Shown one piece after another: positions 1 to 9,480 of a stretch of DNA of 64,000 bases. The position numbers and the translations under genes were made by a program. Numbering within the stretch: the first letter of the stretch is position 1; each line of letters opens with the position of its first letter. The notes under the pieces are model-generated. The model did not search any database, was not told the DNA's origin, and worked only from the letters and a program-made list of their open reading frames with translations. The DNA lies in the NCBI GenBank assembly GCA_023263855.1, contig JALQUF010000004.1, positions 1 to 64,000 on the forward strand. Direction: 5' to 3'. This DNA comes from Yoonia sp. GTDB lineage: Bacteria > Pseudomonadota > Alphaproteobacteria > Rhodobacterales > Rhodobacteraceae.

Positions 1-1
1 G

Positions 2-991
2 AAAAAGTATCAGGTTGTGGGCATCGGTAATGCAATGGTCGATGTCTTGGCGCGGGCCGATGATGCCTTTCTGACAGAGGCCGGCGTTGAAAAGGGGATC
101 ATGCAACTGATCAACATGAACCGTGCGGTCGATCTTTATGCACGTGTTGGCCCCGCCAAGGAAATCAGTGGCGGATCGGCGGCCAATACGATTGCAGGTA
201 TTGCCCAACTGGGGGGGCGCACGGCCTATGTGGGCAAGGTGAAAGATGACCAGCTGGGTCAGATTTTTGCCCACGACCTGCGCGCGCAGGGTGCGACCTA
301 TGAAACCATGATGGCCCCCAAGACAGAAGAGGCCGAAACAGGACGCTGCATCGTGATCGTGACCCCTGACGGGGAACGCTCGATGAACACCTATCTGGGC
401 GTGACCGAGTTCCTGTCGCCCGAAGACATTCGCGAAGACCAGATGGCCGAGGCCGAATGGATCTACCTTGAGGGCTACCGCTTTGACGGACCGGACAGCC
501 ACGCCGCTTTTGCCAAGGCTGTGACGGCCTGCAAAGGGGCGGGGGGGCGTGTGTCCCTGACGCTGTCTGACCCTTTCTGCATTGATCGCCACCGCGACGC
601 CTTTCGCGACATGATCCGCGATCACGTTGATCTGCTGTTTTGTAACCGCGCCGAAATGGGGTCGATGTACCAGACGAATGACTTTGACGCCGCCTTGGCA
701 CAAGCCGCGGCAGAGGTGCCAATCGTCGCTTGTACTGATAGTGAAAACGGCGTGCATGTGCTGGCTGATGGGCAGCGCTGGCATGTCCCTGCGGTGCCGA
801 CTGATATTGTGGACGCAACCGGAGCCGGCGATCTTTTCGCCGGAGCATTCCTGTGGGGTCTGACCAATGGGCATGATCTGCAAACCTGCGCCAAGATGGG
901 CAATACCGCCGCGTCAGAGGTGATCAGCCATATCGGCGCGCGGCCCGAGGCGGACCTGACCGCATTGTTCAAACAGCAGGGACTGCTTTGA
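2..991 (+). CDS. PfkB-family carbohydrate/adenosine kinase, 5' truncated by window edge
   Basis: Frame is open to the window start (KKYQVVGIGNAMVDVLA...); GGSAANT and C-terminal DATGAGDLFAGAFL PfkB signatures. Confidence 0.85.
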   Translation, partial: KKYQVVGIGNAMVDVLARADDAFLTEAGVEKGIMQLINMNRAVDLYARVGPAKEISGGSAANTIAGIAQLGGRTAYVGKVKDDQLGQIFAHDLRAQGATYETMMAPKTEEAETGRCIVIVTPDGERSMNTYLGVTEFLSPEDIREDQMAEAEWIYLEGYRFDGPDSHAAFAKAVTACKGAGGRVSLTLSDPFCIDRHRDAFRDMIRDHVDLLFCNRAEMGSMYQTNDFDAALAQAAAEVPIVACTDSENGVHVLADGQRWHVPAVPTDIVDATGAGDLFAGAFLWGLTNGHDLQTCAKMGNTAASEVISHIGARPEADLTALFKQQGLL

Positions 992-1676
992 GCCAAAGCG
1001 CATCCAGTGCGTCTATGGCAGCCGTGTCAAAGCGGCTCTCCTCTTTCCAGTATTTGCCCGAAGGCACCACATAATCCAGCCGCGCCTCTTCAGCGAGGGC
1101 GGCATCGACGATATTTCGGTCTATCGCCGCGGGTCTTGCGCCAACCACATCCGCCGCAGTTGACCGCGGAAACACCAACCGGCTTTCATCTTGCGACAGG
1201 TTCACCATGGCGCAACCTTGCCGCGCTGCAATGGCCATCAAACGCGCCGACTTCGCCTCGAGTGACCGCAGCGTGATATCCGCGCGCAATGGATCAGCGG
1301 TGCCTGTGCCGTAAAAGTGGGTGTTGCTGGCCTGTGCATAGACCATGTCACAGCCCAAAACAGCAATCACGCGGGGTTTCAAAGCGGCCAAAGCCCAATA
1401 GGACGCCGTGAAGGCCATGGTCCCGCCAGCATAAACAAAGCCGCCATAGGTGTTCTGCAAGGGGACATAATCTGCGGCCCGCACGATCCGCTGGTGTGCC
1501 GCAATTTCAACTGGCATCCGCGCGGCCGGAAAATCATCAGGGTGAATCAGATCGTCCCAATCGGGTCGCACCGCCCAGGCGTTGTTGATTGCCACAATGC
1601 GGTCAAACGGATCGCGCGGCCACGTGCGGCAGTTCACAACATTCGGGCCGCTGCCCAAGATCAGCACAATCGACAT
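969..1676 (-). CDS. Hypothetical protein with N-terminal nucleotide/sugar-binding-like GSGPNV motif (glycosyltransferase/DUF115-like)
   Basis: ORF 235 aa, MSIVLILGSGPNVVNC..., GCDMVY motif; overlaps the 3' end of the kinase by 23 bp (convergent). Confidence 0.6.
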   Translation of the reverse strand: MSIVLILGSGPNVVNCRTWPRDPFDRIVAINNAWAVRPDWDDLIHPDDFPAARMPVEIAAHQRIVRAADYVPLQNTYGGFVYAGGTMAFTASYWALAALKPRVIAVLGCDMVYAQASNTHFYGTGTADPLRADITLRSLEAKSARLMAIAARQGCAMVNLSQDESRLVFPRSTAADVVGARPAAIDRNIVDAALAEEARLDYVVPSGKYWKEESRFDTAAIDALDALWLKAVPAV

Positions 1677-1741
1677 GTCTCGCGTTCCTTCATCCTCGAC
1701 CTCTCGGAGTTAGGCTGATCGGAAAGGCTGTCGAGCCCTGG

Positions 1742-1803
1742 TCTTCTCATGTTCTAAAATACCTTCGGGGGGAGGCGAAGCCGAGGGGGCAGACGGCCCC
1801 CTG
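1742..1803 (-). repeat. Dispersed intergenic element, copy 1 (GC-rich hairpin followed by AAGGTATTTT.GAAC.T.AGAAG)
   Basis: Direct comparison with 12773-12837; lies downstream of the sulfotransferase gene. Confidence 0.6.
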
Positions 1804-1828
1804 ACCACCTCCGTCAAAGGCACTCTCG

Positions 1829-2647
1829 CTAGCCAAGCTTCGCGTGAACCTCATCAAGATCGATCTCGTCAACAGGCATTTTGTTTGCAGGATTTTCGAA
1901 ATCATATTTGAAAATCCGGAAGTCCCGCTTGTAGATCTCATAAACAATATGCATCGACAAATCGTCGAAATAATCCTCGACAGGGTGCGCACGTTTGGGT
2001 CCGTGCCCTTCGCTTTCGTTGAAGCGGGGGATCTGGGCCAGATCAATCGGGTGCTTGGTTTCAATCCCGTTCAGGACGTCTTGCATCCCTTCGTTGAATT
2101 TTTCGGTCCAAAAAATGTTGTCATACCGCCCGCCATTCACAATGAAAGTCGAGATATGGCCGGACATGGCCGACCAGTGGATGTCGGGCTCCATTGGCCG
2201 CCGCCAGCGGATCGTATCGCGGGCAAACAGCAAAAAGCGCCGAAAGCTCTTGATCTGGTCGAACGCAAAGCCGTTGTCGGGGTCGCCCACCTCAATCCCG
2301 TATTTCTGGATCAGAAGCGGAACCAGATTTCCGCGATAGTATTTTCCATTCCGCTGCACGCCGCAGATCTTGTCAAAGAACGATGACAGGATGCGCGTGT
2401 AGGGATTACGCACACAGGTAAAGGCATAACTCTCGTGTGCCTTGACGTTGGCCTCGATCAGCGGCTTGCTTTCATCCATGGCCCATTTGTGAATGCCGGA
2501 TTTCGCATCATGGATATCGCCGTCGAAAAATTCGCCATGATCAGAATAATACATGATCTGCCCGATGGTCGAACACGCACACTTGGGCACCACGCGGTAG
2601 ACCACGCTTTCGCTTTGGGTCATCCATGTTCCTGGAAAATTCGCCAC
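1829..2647 (-). CDS. Sulfotransferase family 2-like protein
   Basis: PKCACSTI 5'-phosphosulfate-binding-like loop and CVRNPYTRILSSFFDKI motif. Confidence 0.8.
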   Translation of the reverse strand: MANFPGTWMTQSESVVYRVVPKCACSTIGQIMYYSDHGEFFDGDIHDAKSGIHKWAMDESKPLIEANVKAHESYAFTCVRNPYTRILSSFFDKICGVQRNGKYYRGNLVPLLIQKYGIEVGDPDNGFAFDQIKSFRRFLLFARDTIRWRRPMEPDIHWSAMSGHISTFIVNGGRYDNIFWTEKFNEGMQDVLNGIETKHPIDLAQIPRFNESEGHGPKRAHPVEDYFDDLSMHIVYEIYKRDFRIFKYDFENPANKMPVDEIDLDEVHAKLG

Positions 2648-2758
2648 GGGTGCTCTCCTGCCGATGCTTTGTCTCTTTCAAAGCAAAGAAACCCTGTCAC
2701 TTCAATGTCTGTTCGCGTTATGACACCCTCGATCGTAGCAAGGAGCGCATAATTACTG

Positions 2759-4336
2759 ATGGCACGTGTCGCCTTTATTCTACTTTGTCACAAAAATCCG
2801 GCTGCGATTATTCAGCAGGCGGAACAATTGACGGCAGCAGGCGACTATATCGCGATTCACTTTGATGCATCTGCGTCGGCGCAGGATTATCAGACGATCC
2901 AGGCCGCACTTGGCGACAACCCCAATGTGGCATTCGCCAAGCGCCGCGTGAAATGTGGCTGGGGAGAGTGGAGCCTTGTGCAAGCCACACTGCACGCGAT
3001 TGAGGCTGCAGTGGGTGCCTTCCCGCGTGCGACGCATTTCTACATGGTGTCGGGCGATTGTATGCCCATCAAGTCAGCCGGTTTTGCGCATCAATTGCTG
3101 GACGAACATGACGTTGACTACATCGAGAGCCATGATTTCTTTGACAGCAACTGGATCAAGACAGGCTTTCGCGAAGAGCGCCTGATCTACCGCCATTTCT
3201 TTAACGAACGCACTCAAAAACGGCGCTTCTATACAGCGCTGGAGCTGCAAAAGCGCTTTAAGATGATCCGCAAAATTCCTGAGGATTTGCAGATCATGAT
3301 CGGCAGCCAATGGTGGTGCCTGCGCCGCCAGACCGTTGAGGCGGTGCTTGAGTTTGCCTATGCGCGCCGCGACGTGATGCGCTTTTTCCGCACGACATGG
3401 ATTCCCGACGAGACATTCTTTCAGACCCTCGTTCGCCATCTGGTGCCTGCGCGCGAGATTGAGAACCGCACACTGACGTTTCTGATGTTTACCGATTACG
3501 GCATGCCGGTGACGTTCTACAACGATCACTATGATCTGTTGTTGGGGCAGGGGGCGCTCTTTGCCCGCAAGATCAGCCCCGAGGCTGATGATCTGCGCTC
3601 CCGTCTTGGCGCGCTCTATGCCAGCGACCGGATGGATTTTGTGATCTCGGATGAAGGGCGCAATCTGTTCGCTTTTCTTTCCGGGCGTGGCCGTATTGGC
3701 CGCCGGTTCGCGCCACGTTTTTGGGAAAATGACACCACTCTGGGCCGTAGCCGCGAGTTGATGATTATTGCGTGCAAGAAATGGCATGTGGCCAAGCGTC
3801 TGGTCGCAGCGATCAGGCATCACACGAATGTGCCGGCGCTTGAATATCTCTTCAATGAAGATGACACAGACCTGCCTGATCTGGGCGGCATCGAGAGTTC
3901 GCTGCCAAAGCGCGGCCGCCACCGGCGCGCCCTGATGCGCATGCTGTTTGACCACTACGACAGCGACAGGCTCGTGATTTGTCTTGATACCGCCAGCCTT
4001 GATTTGATGGCCGATTTCTTTGCTGATCGCGCGACGGTGCGTCTGCTGGAAATCGAATGCAGCTTTGATGATAGCTATCTGGTTGGCCACGCCATGCGCG
4101 TTGGCCTTGCCGGTCCGCAAACGAGCGAGGCAACTCTGGCGCGGCTATTGCCCACGATCCGCCATGACATGATTTATGAGCGCGATGCGATCCGCGATGC
4201 CAAGTTTGCCCATACGACCCGGATCAAGGAATCCGCCACGTCCGACGAGAACGCGCAGGCCATCGCCCAGTTTTTGAGTGTCTCGCCGGACATTGCCCGT
4301 ACACTTGCCGATACACCCTATCTTTTTGTTGATTGA
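2759..4336 (+). CDS. Core-2/I-branching (GT14)-like glycosyltransferase with C-terminal DUF5928-like region
   Basis: MARVAFILLCHKNP..., HFDASAS, GDCMPIK, GSQWWCLRR motifs; 525 aa. Confidence 0.75.
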   Translation: MARVAFILLCHKNPAAIIQQAEQLTAAGDYIAIHFDASASAQDYQTIQAALGDNPNVAFAKRRVKCGWGEWSLVQATLHAIEAAVGAFPRATHFYMVSGDCMPIKSAGFAHQLLDEHDVDYIESHDFFDSNWIKTGFREERLIYRHFFNERTQKRRFYTALELQKRFKMIRKIPEDLQIMIGSQWWCLRRQTVEAVLEFAYARRDVMRFFRTTWIPDETFFQTLVRHLVPAREIENRTLTFLMFTDYGMPVTFYNDHYDLLLGQGALFARKISPEADDLRSRLGALYASDRMDFVISDEGRNLFAFLSGRGRIGRRFAPRFWENDTTLGRSRELMIIACKKWHVAKRLVAAIRHHTNVPALEYLFNEDDTDLPDLGGIESSLPKRGRHRRALMRMLFDHYDSDRLVICLDTASLDLMADFFADRATVRLLEIECSFDDSYLVGHAMRVGLAGPQTSEATLARLLPTIRHDMIYERDAIRDAKFAHTTRIKESATSDENAQAIAQFLSVSPDIARTLADTPYLFVD

Positions 4337-4344
4337 GGACCCCG

Positions 4345-4704
4345 ATGGAATACGCCTACGACGACCAGAATATCTTTGCCAAGATCCTGCGCGGAGAGAT
4401 CCCGAACAAGACAGTTTACGAAAACGACTATGCTTTGGCCTTTGAAGACATTGCGCCGCAAGCGCCTGTGCATGTGTTGGTTATCCCCAAAGGGGCCTAT
4501 GTCAGCCTTGATCACTTTGCCCGTGATGCGTCAGCCGAAGAACACCACGGTTTTATGCAGGCTGTCGCAGAGGTCTGCCGTATCATGGACGTGGAGGCAG
4601 GCTTTCGCAGCATTGCAAACACCCGCGTGCACGGCGTCCAGGACGTGCCCCACTATCACATGCACATCATTGGCGGGCGTCAGCTTGGGCGGATGCTACA
4701 GTAG
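4345..4704 (+). CDS. HIT-family (histidine triad) nucleotide-binding protein
   Basis: HYHMHIIGG triad; start at MEYAYDDQNIF with GAGG upstream. Confidence 0.9.
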   Translation: MEYAYDDQNIFAKILRGEIPNKTVYENDYALAFEDIAPQAPVHVLVIPKGAYVSLDHFARDASAEEHHGFMQAVAEVCRIMDVEAGFRSIANTRVHGVQDVPHYHMHIIGGRQLGRMLQ

Positions 4705-4709
4705 CACGC

Positions 4710-5639
4710 TCACCGTGACGACGTCAGGGAGATGAAAACGTCTTCGAGGTCCGCTTCTTCGGATTTGATATCCTTGATCGCAATTCCGGCTTCGCGCACC
4801 AATGACAACACTTGGTCAGCGGCTGTTTTGCCGCTTTGATACGTGAAAGCCAGCGTGCCGTTTGCATTCTTCTTTCCTGTGATCGTCTCGGGCAGATCGG
4901 GCAGGTCGGCGTCTGTATCAGGGGTAATCACCAGCGTTTTGCTGTCCAGTTGCCCCAGCAGGTTGGCGGTACTGTCGCGGATAATCACTTCGCCGTGGTT
5001 GATGATCGCGATCTCGTCGCACATTTCCTCGGCCTCTTCGAGGTAATGTGTCGTCAAAATGATGGTCATGCCCTGTTCGTTCAGTTTGCGGACGTTCTGC
5101 CAAAGCATGTTGCGCAATTCGATATCCACACCGGCTGTCGGTTCATCCAAGACAAGAACCTGTGGCGAATGGACCAACGCCTTACCCAGCAGCAGCCTGC
5201 GCCGCATACCGCCAGAAAGTGAGCGCGCGTAGGCGTCCGCTTTGTCGGTCAGTCCGATCAGGTCGAGAATTTCATCTGTTTTGCGCTGGTGTTTTGGCAC
5301 ACCGTAAAGCCCTGCCTGCACGTCCAAAGACCCGGCCGGTGTAAAGAACGGGTCCAGATGCGGCTCTTGCGGCATGACCCCGATGGCGGCCCGGGATTGG
5401 CGCGGGTTCTTGTCTTGGTCGAACCCCCAGATTTTCACAGTTCCCGCCGATTTCACAACCAGCCCCGCCAGAATATTGATCAGCGTTGATTTGCCCGCAC
5501 CGTTCGGCCCCAAAAGCCCAAAGATGCTGCCGCGCGGAATATCGAGGTCGATGCCCTTTAGCGCCTCTTTCGCGGGGCTGCGTCCGGTGGCGGCGTATGT
5601 CTTTCGCAAGCCTTGAATTTCTATCGCGTTGTCGCTCAT
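4710..5639 (-). CDS. ABC transporter ATP-binding protein (multidrug/export type)
   Basis: Walker A GPNGAGKST, signature LSGGMRRR, Walker B LVLDEPTAG. Confidence 0.9.
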   Translation of the reverse strand: MSDNAIEIQGLRKTYAATGRSPAKEALKGIDLDIPRGSIFGLLGPNGAGKSTLINILAGLVVKSAGTVKIWGFDQDKNPRQSRAAIGVMPQEPHLDPFFTPAGSLDVQAGLYGVPKHQRKTDEILDLIGLTDKADAYARSLSGGMRRRLLLGKALVHSPQVLVLDEPTAGVDIELRNMLWQNVRKLNEQGMTIILTTHYLEEAEEMCDEIAIINHGEVIIRDSTANLLGQLDSKTLVITPDTDADLPDLPETITGKKNANGTLAFTYQSGKTAADQVLSLVREAGIAIKDIKSEEADLEDVFISLTSSR

Positions 5640-5726
5640 GCCGTCTTTCCCCCTGCCCGCGTCTGCGGTATGTCTGATGCAGACTTAAGGCGGGGCGCGC
5701 CCCGCGGCAACCAGATGAGAGTATTC

Positions 5727-5906
5727 ATGTCCACACCTGTACCAGAGACCCGCATTGTTCAAGAATGGCGTGTGGCCTGTGACGGCGGCGAAGGTGCGCT
5801 GGGTCATCCGCGTGTTTGGTTGCAGATCCCTAAAGAACAGGGGTGGATCGAATGCCCTTATTGCGATGCCAAGCTGGTGCATAAGGACTTTGAGGGCAAA
5901 GTCTAA
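5727..5906 (+). CDS. Small zinc-finger domain protein (NDUFS6-like, CPYC motif)
   Basis: 59 aa, MSTPVPETRIVQEWRVACDGGEGALGHPRVWLQIPKEQGWIECPYCDAKLVH. Confidence 0.8.
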   Translation: MSTPVPETRIVQEWRVACDGGEGALGHPRVWLQIPKEQGWIECPYCDAKLVHKDFEGKV

Positions 5907-6012
5907 ACGGCTATCCATTTCCACGATCATCTGCGGCGTAAGACAGAAGGTCACTGGCACCGCACGACAGATCATGGCAAAAGTCAGCCAAGCAATGTGG
6001 GGATGATGTCAG

Positions 6013-8829
6013 ATGGAAATGAAATTCGGAAAAGGGTGTCACCTGCATCTCATTGATGGATCGGCGTTCATCTTTCGCGCTTACCATGCGCTTCCGCCTT
6101 TGACACGCAAATCTGACGGCTTGCCCATTGGGGCGGTCAGCGGTTTTGTGAACATGCTGCAACGCTATGTTGACGGGAACAATGGTGCCGATGCCGCGAC
6201 CCATGTGGCGGTGATCTTTGATAAGGGCAGCCATACGTTCCGCAACGATATGTACGACCAATACAAGGCGAACCGTGACGCCATGCCAGAGGATTTGCGC
6301 CCGCAAATTCCCCTGACCCGGGTTGCCACAAAAGCCTTCAATATCGCTTGCGAAGAGATGGAGGGGTTTGAGGCCGATGATATCATCGCGACCCTCGCCC
6401 ATCAGGCGCGCGATGCGGGGGGGCGTGTCACAATCGTGTCGTCTGACAAGGACTTGATGCAGTTGGTCGGCGATGGCGTTGAAATGCTTGATCCGATGAA
6501 GAACAAGCGTATCGATAGCGATGGTGTGGTCGAGAAATTTGGCGTCGGTCCCGCGCGTGTGGTGGACGTACAGGCGCTGGCCGGCGATAGCGTTGATAAC
6601 GTGCCGGGTGCGCCGGGGATCGGGATCAAGACGGCGGCGCTGCTGATCAACGAGTTTGGCGATCTTGAAAGCCTTCTCGACCGCGCTGAAGAGATCAAGC
6701 AGCCCAAGCGCCGCCAGACCTTGATAGAGAACCGCGAACAGATCGAGCTGTCCAAGAAGCTGGTCCAGCTTGATTGCGATATGAAGCTGGATTTCAGTCT
6801 GGACGATCTGGAAGTGCGCGACCCTGATCCAGAAGTTCTGATGGGGTTCCTTGCCGAGATGGAATTCCGCACGGCATCCAAGCGGATCGCCGAAAAGCTG
6901 GGGATCGAGCCGCCAGTGATTGAAGCCACTGCACCCGCTGCGGCCGAAGTGGCGGCGCCCGAGCAGGTCGGGTTTGACGCCGAGGCCTATGAGTGCGTCA
7001 GCGACGCCGCGGCCTTGCAGGTCTGGATCGACCGTATTCGCGAGCGTGGTTATGTGGCCGTCGATACCGAAACAACGGGCCTGAACGAAATGATCGCCGA
7101 TCTGGTAGGTATCTCGCTATGCGTTGAACCGGGGCAGGCCTGCTATATCCCTTTGACCCATAAATCTGCGGCCTCGGATGATCTGTTTGGATCAGATGAA
7201 ATGGCCGCTGGTCAGATGGGCTTTGATGAATGTCTGGCGATGCTCAAGCCGGTGCTTGAAGACCCTGCGGTCATCAAGATCGGCCAGAACATGAAGTACG
7301 ACACCAAGATTTTCGCGCGTCTGGATATCAACATTGCCCCGATTGATGACACGATGCTGATGTCCTATGCGATGAACGCCGGCAAGCATAACCACGGGAT
7401 GGATACGCTGTCCGAGCGGTATCTGGGCCACACGCCCATTCCGATCAAGCCTCTGTTGGGCAGTGGGAAATCAGCGATTACCTTTGACCGCGTGCCGGTG
7501 GAAGACGCAGTCAAATATGCCGCCGAGGACGCCGATATCACCCTGCGCCTGTGGCAGCAGTTCAAACCGCAGCTGCATGTGAACCGGGTGACAACCGTTT
7601 ATGAAACAATGGAACGCCCGCTGGTACCTGTCTTGGCGCAGATGGAGCGAAACGGCATCAAAGTGGACCGCGATACGCTGAGCCGGATGTCCAATGCTTT
7701 CGCGCAGAAAATGGCGGGGCTTGAAGCGGAAATTCAGGAAATGGCTGGGCGGCCCTTCAACGTAGGCTCGCCCAAGCAATTGGGTGAAATCCTGTTTGAT
7801 GAAATGGGCCTGGAAATGCCCGATGGCAAAAAGCCGTCCACCGGCAAGACCGGCGCTTACTCGACCGGTGCTGATGTGTTGGAAGACCTCGCCACACTGC
7901 ACGACATGCCGCGCCGTATCCTGGATTGGCGGCAGCTCTCCAAACTGAAATCGACCTATACGGATGCGCTGCAAGAGCATATCAACCCAGAGACGGGCCG
8001 TGTCCATACGTCCTATTCTATTGCGGGGGCCAACACGGGGCGTTTGGCCTCAACCGACCCGAACCTGCAAAACATTCCGGTCCGCTCTGAGGAAGGGCGG
8101 CGTATTCGCGAAGCCTTTGTTGCAGAACCCGGCAAGGTGATTGTCAGCCTCGACTATTCCCAGATTGAACTGCGTATTCTGGCCCATATCGCGGGAATTG
8201 ATGCGCTCAAACAAGCGTTTCTGGACGGCATCGACATTCACGCGATGACCGCGTCCGAAATGTTCGATGTGCCACTGGATGAGATGACGCCAGATGTGCG
8301 CCGGCAAGCAAAAGCAATCAACTTCGGGGTTATCTACGGCATTTCCGGCTTTGGTTTGGCCCGTAATTTGCGTATTCCGCGCGGCGAGGCGCAGGGATTC
8401 ATCGACCGCTACTTCGAACGCTTCCCCGGTATCCGCAAATACATGGATGACACCGTCGCCTTTGCCAAAGAAAACGGCTACGTCCAGACGCTCTTTGGGC
8501 GCAAGATCAACACACCCGAGATTGGCGCAAAAGGACCGCAAGCAGGTTTTGCCAAGCGCGCGGCGATCAACGCACCGATCCAAGGCACGGCCGCCGATGT
8601 AATCCGGCGCGCGATGATCCGGATGCCTGCCGCAATTGACGGGTTGCCCGCAAAGATGCTGCTTCAGGTCCATGACGAATTGATCTTTGAGGTCAATGAA
8701 GAGGCTGTGGACGATCTGATCGGCACCGCGCGCGAGGTCATGGAAAACGCCAGCGATCCTGCGGTAAAGCTGGACGTGAAGCTGGCGGTAGATGCAGGGC
8801 AGGGCGCGAACTGGGCTGAGGCGCATTGA
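6013..8829 (+). CDS. polA: DNA polymerase I
   Basis: 938 aa with 5' nuclease, 3'-5' exonuclease (VDTETTGLN) and polymerase motifs (SLDYSQIELRILAH, QVHDELIFEV). Confidence 0.97.
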   Translation: MEMKFGKGCHLHLIDGSAFIFRAYHALPPLTRKSDGLPIGAVSGFVNMLQRYVDGNNGADAATHVAVIFDKGSHTFRNDMYDQYKANRDAMPEDLRPQIPLTRVATKAFNIACEEMEGFEADDIIATLAHQARDAGGRVTIVSSDKDLMQLVGDGVEMLDPMKNKRIDSDGVVEKFGVGPARVVDVQALAGDSVDNVPGAPGIGIKTAALLINEFGDLESLLDRAEEIKQPKRRQTLIENREQIELSKKLVQLDCDMKLDFSLDDLEVRDPDPEVLMGFLAEMEFRTASKRIAEKLGIEPPVIEATAPAAAEVAAPEQVGFDAEAYECVSDAAALQVWIDRIRERGYVAVDTETTGLNEMIADLVGISLCVEPGQACYIPLTHKSAASDDLFGSDEMAAGQMGFDECLAMLKPVLEDPAVIKIGQNMKYDTKIFARLDINIAPIDDTMLMSYAMNAGKHNHGMDTLSERYLGHTPIPIKPLLGSGKSAITFDRVPVEDAVKYAAEDADITLRLWQQFKPQLHVNRVTTVYETMERPLVPVLAQMERNGIKVDRDTLSRMSNAFAQKMAGLEAEIQEMAGRPFNVGSPKQLGEILFDEMGLEMPDGKKPSTGKTGAYSTGADVLEDLATLHDMPRRILDWRQLSKLKSTYTDALQEHINPETGRVHTSYSIAGANTGRLASTDPNLQNIPVRSEEGRRIREAFVAEPGKVIVSLDYSQIELRILAHIAGIDALKQAFLDGIDIHAMTASEMFDVPLDEMTPDVRRQAKAINFGVIYGISGFGLARNLRIPRGEAQGFIDRYFERFPGIRKYMDDTVAFAKENGYVQTLFGRKINTPEIGAKGPQAGFAKRAAINAPIQGTAADVIRRAMIRMPAAIDGLPAKMLLQVHDELIFEVNEEAVDDLIGTAREVMENASDPAVKLDVKLAVDAGQGANWAEAH

Positions 8830-8857
8830 AAAACGCGCCACCCATGAGGGTGACGCG
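8829..8857 (-). terminator. Rho-independent-like terminator downstream of hsp20 gene
   Basis: Minus strand CGCGTCACCC-TCAT-GGGTGGCGCG followed by TTTTT. Confidence 0.6.
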
Positions 8858-8881
8858 CAGACATCATTCTGAACGGAAACC

Positions 8882-9349
8882 TTAGTTCACTGACTTTGCC
8901 TCAACCAGATTGGCGTCTTTCTTTCTGTCAGACGTAATCTCAATCCGGCGGGCTTTCAGGGCCTCTGGCACTTCGCGCATCAAGTCGATGTGCAGCATCC
9001 CGTTCTCATGGGCGGCCCCGGTGACGCGGACGTGGTCGGCCAAGTGGAAACGACGCTCGAACGCGCGGGTGGCGATGCCCCGGTGCAGATAGTTGCGCTC
9101 GGATTCATCGGCAGTCTTGCGCCCTGTCACCAGCAAAGAGCGGTCTTTTACTTCGATTGCAAGCTCATCATCGGAAAAGCCCGCGACCGCGATCGAGATG
9201 CGCCAAGCGTCATCATCGGTCTTTTCGATGTTATATGGAGGATAGGTGTTTTGGCCGACATCATTAGCCAAGGCGCGATCCATCAGATCAGCAACCTGGT
9301 CAAAGCCAACGGTGGCACGGTAGAGGGGGGTTAGATCAAATGCACGCAT
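8882..9349 (-). CDS. Hsp20/alpha-crystallin family small heat shock protein
   Basis: MRAFDLTPLYRATVGFDQVADLMD..., NTYPPYNIEK, IAVAGF; start chosen internal to the 185 aa ORF. Confidence 0.9.
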   Translation of the reverse strand: MRAFDLTPLYRATVGFDQVADLMDRALANDVGQNTYPPYNIEKTDDDAWRISIAVAGFSDDELAIEVKDRSLLVTGRKTADESERNYLHRGIATRAFERRFHLADHVRVTGAAHENGMLHIDLMREVPEALKARRIEITSDRKKDANLVEAKSVN

Positions 9350-9480
9350 TTGGGTCATCCTTTTCTTAAGCGATAACAATGTTTTGGCTTTCCCATGCGG
9401 GACAAACCGATTTGACGGGACCCAGCACTGGCATCCCATTACAGGTTATTTGGGCCTGTCAGTCCGCGCTTTCAAGGGGG

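Noticed and set aside
3074-4120. 348-aa minus-strand ORF antisense to the GT14-like gene
   Set aside because: Low-complexity His/Gln/Arg-rich translation without domain motifs
8050-8841. 263-aa minus-strand ORF inside polA
   Set aside because: Antisense shadow of the polymerase domain; no recognisable family
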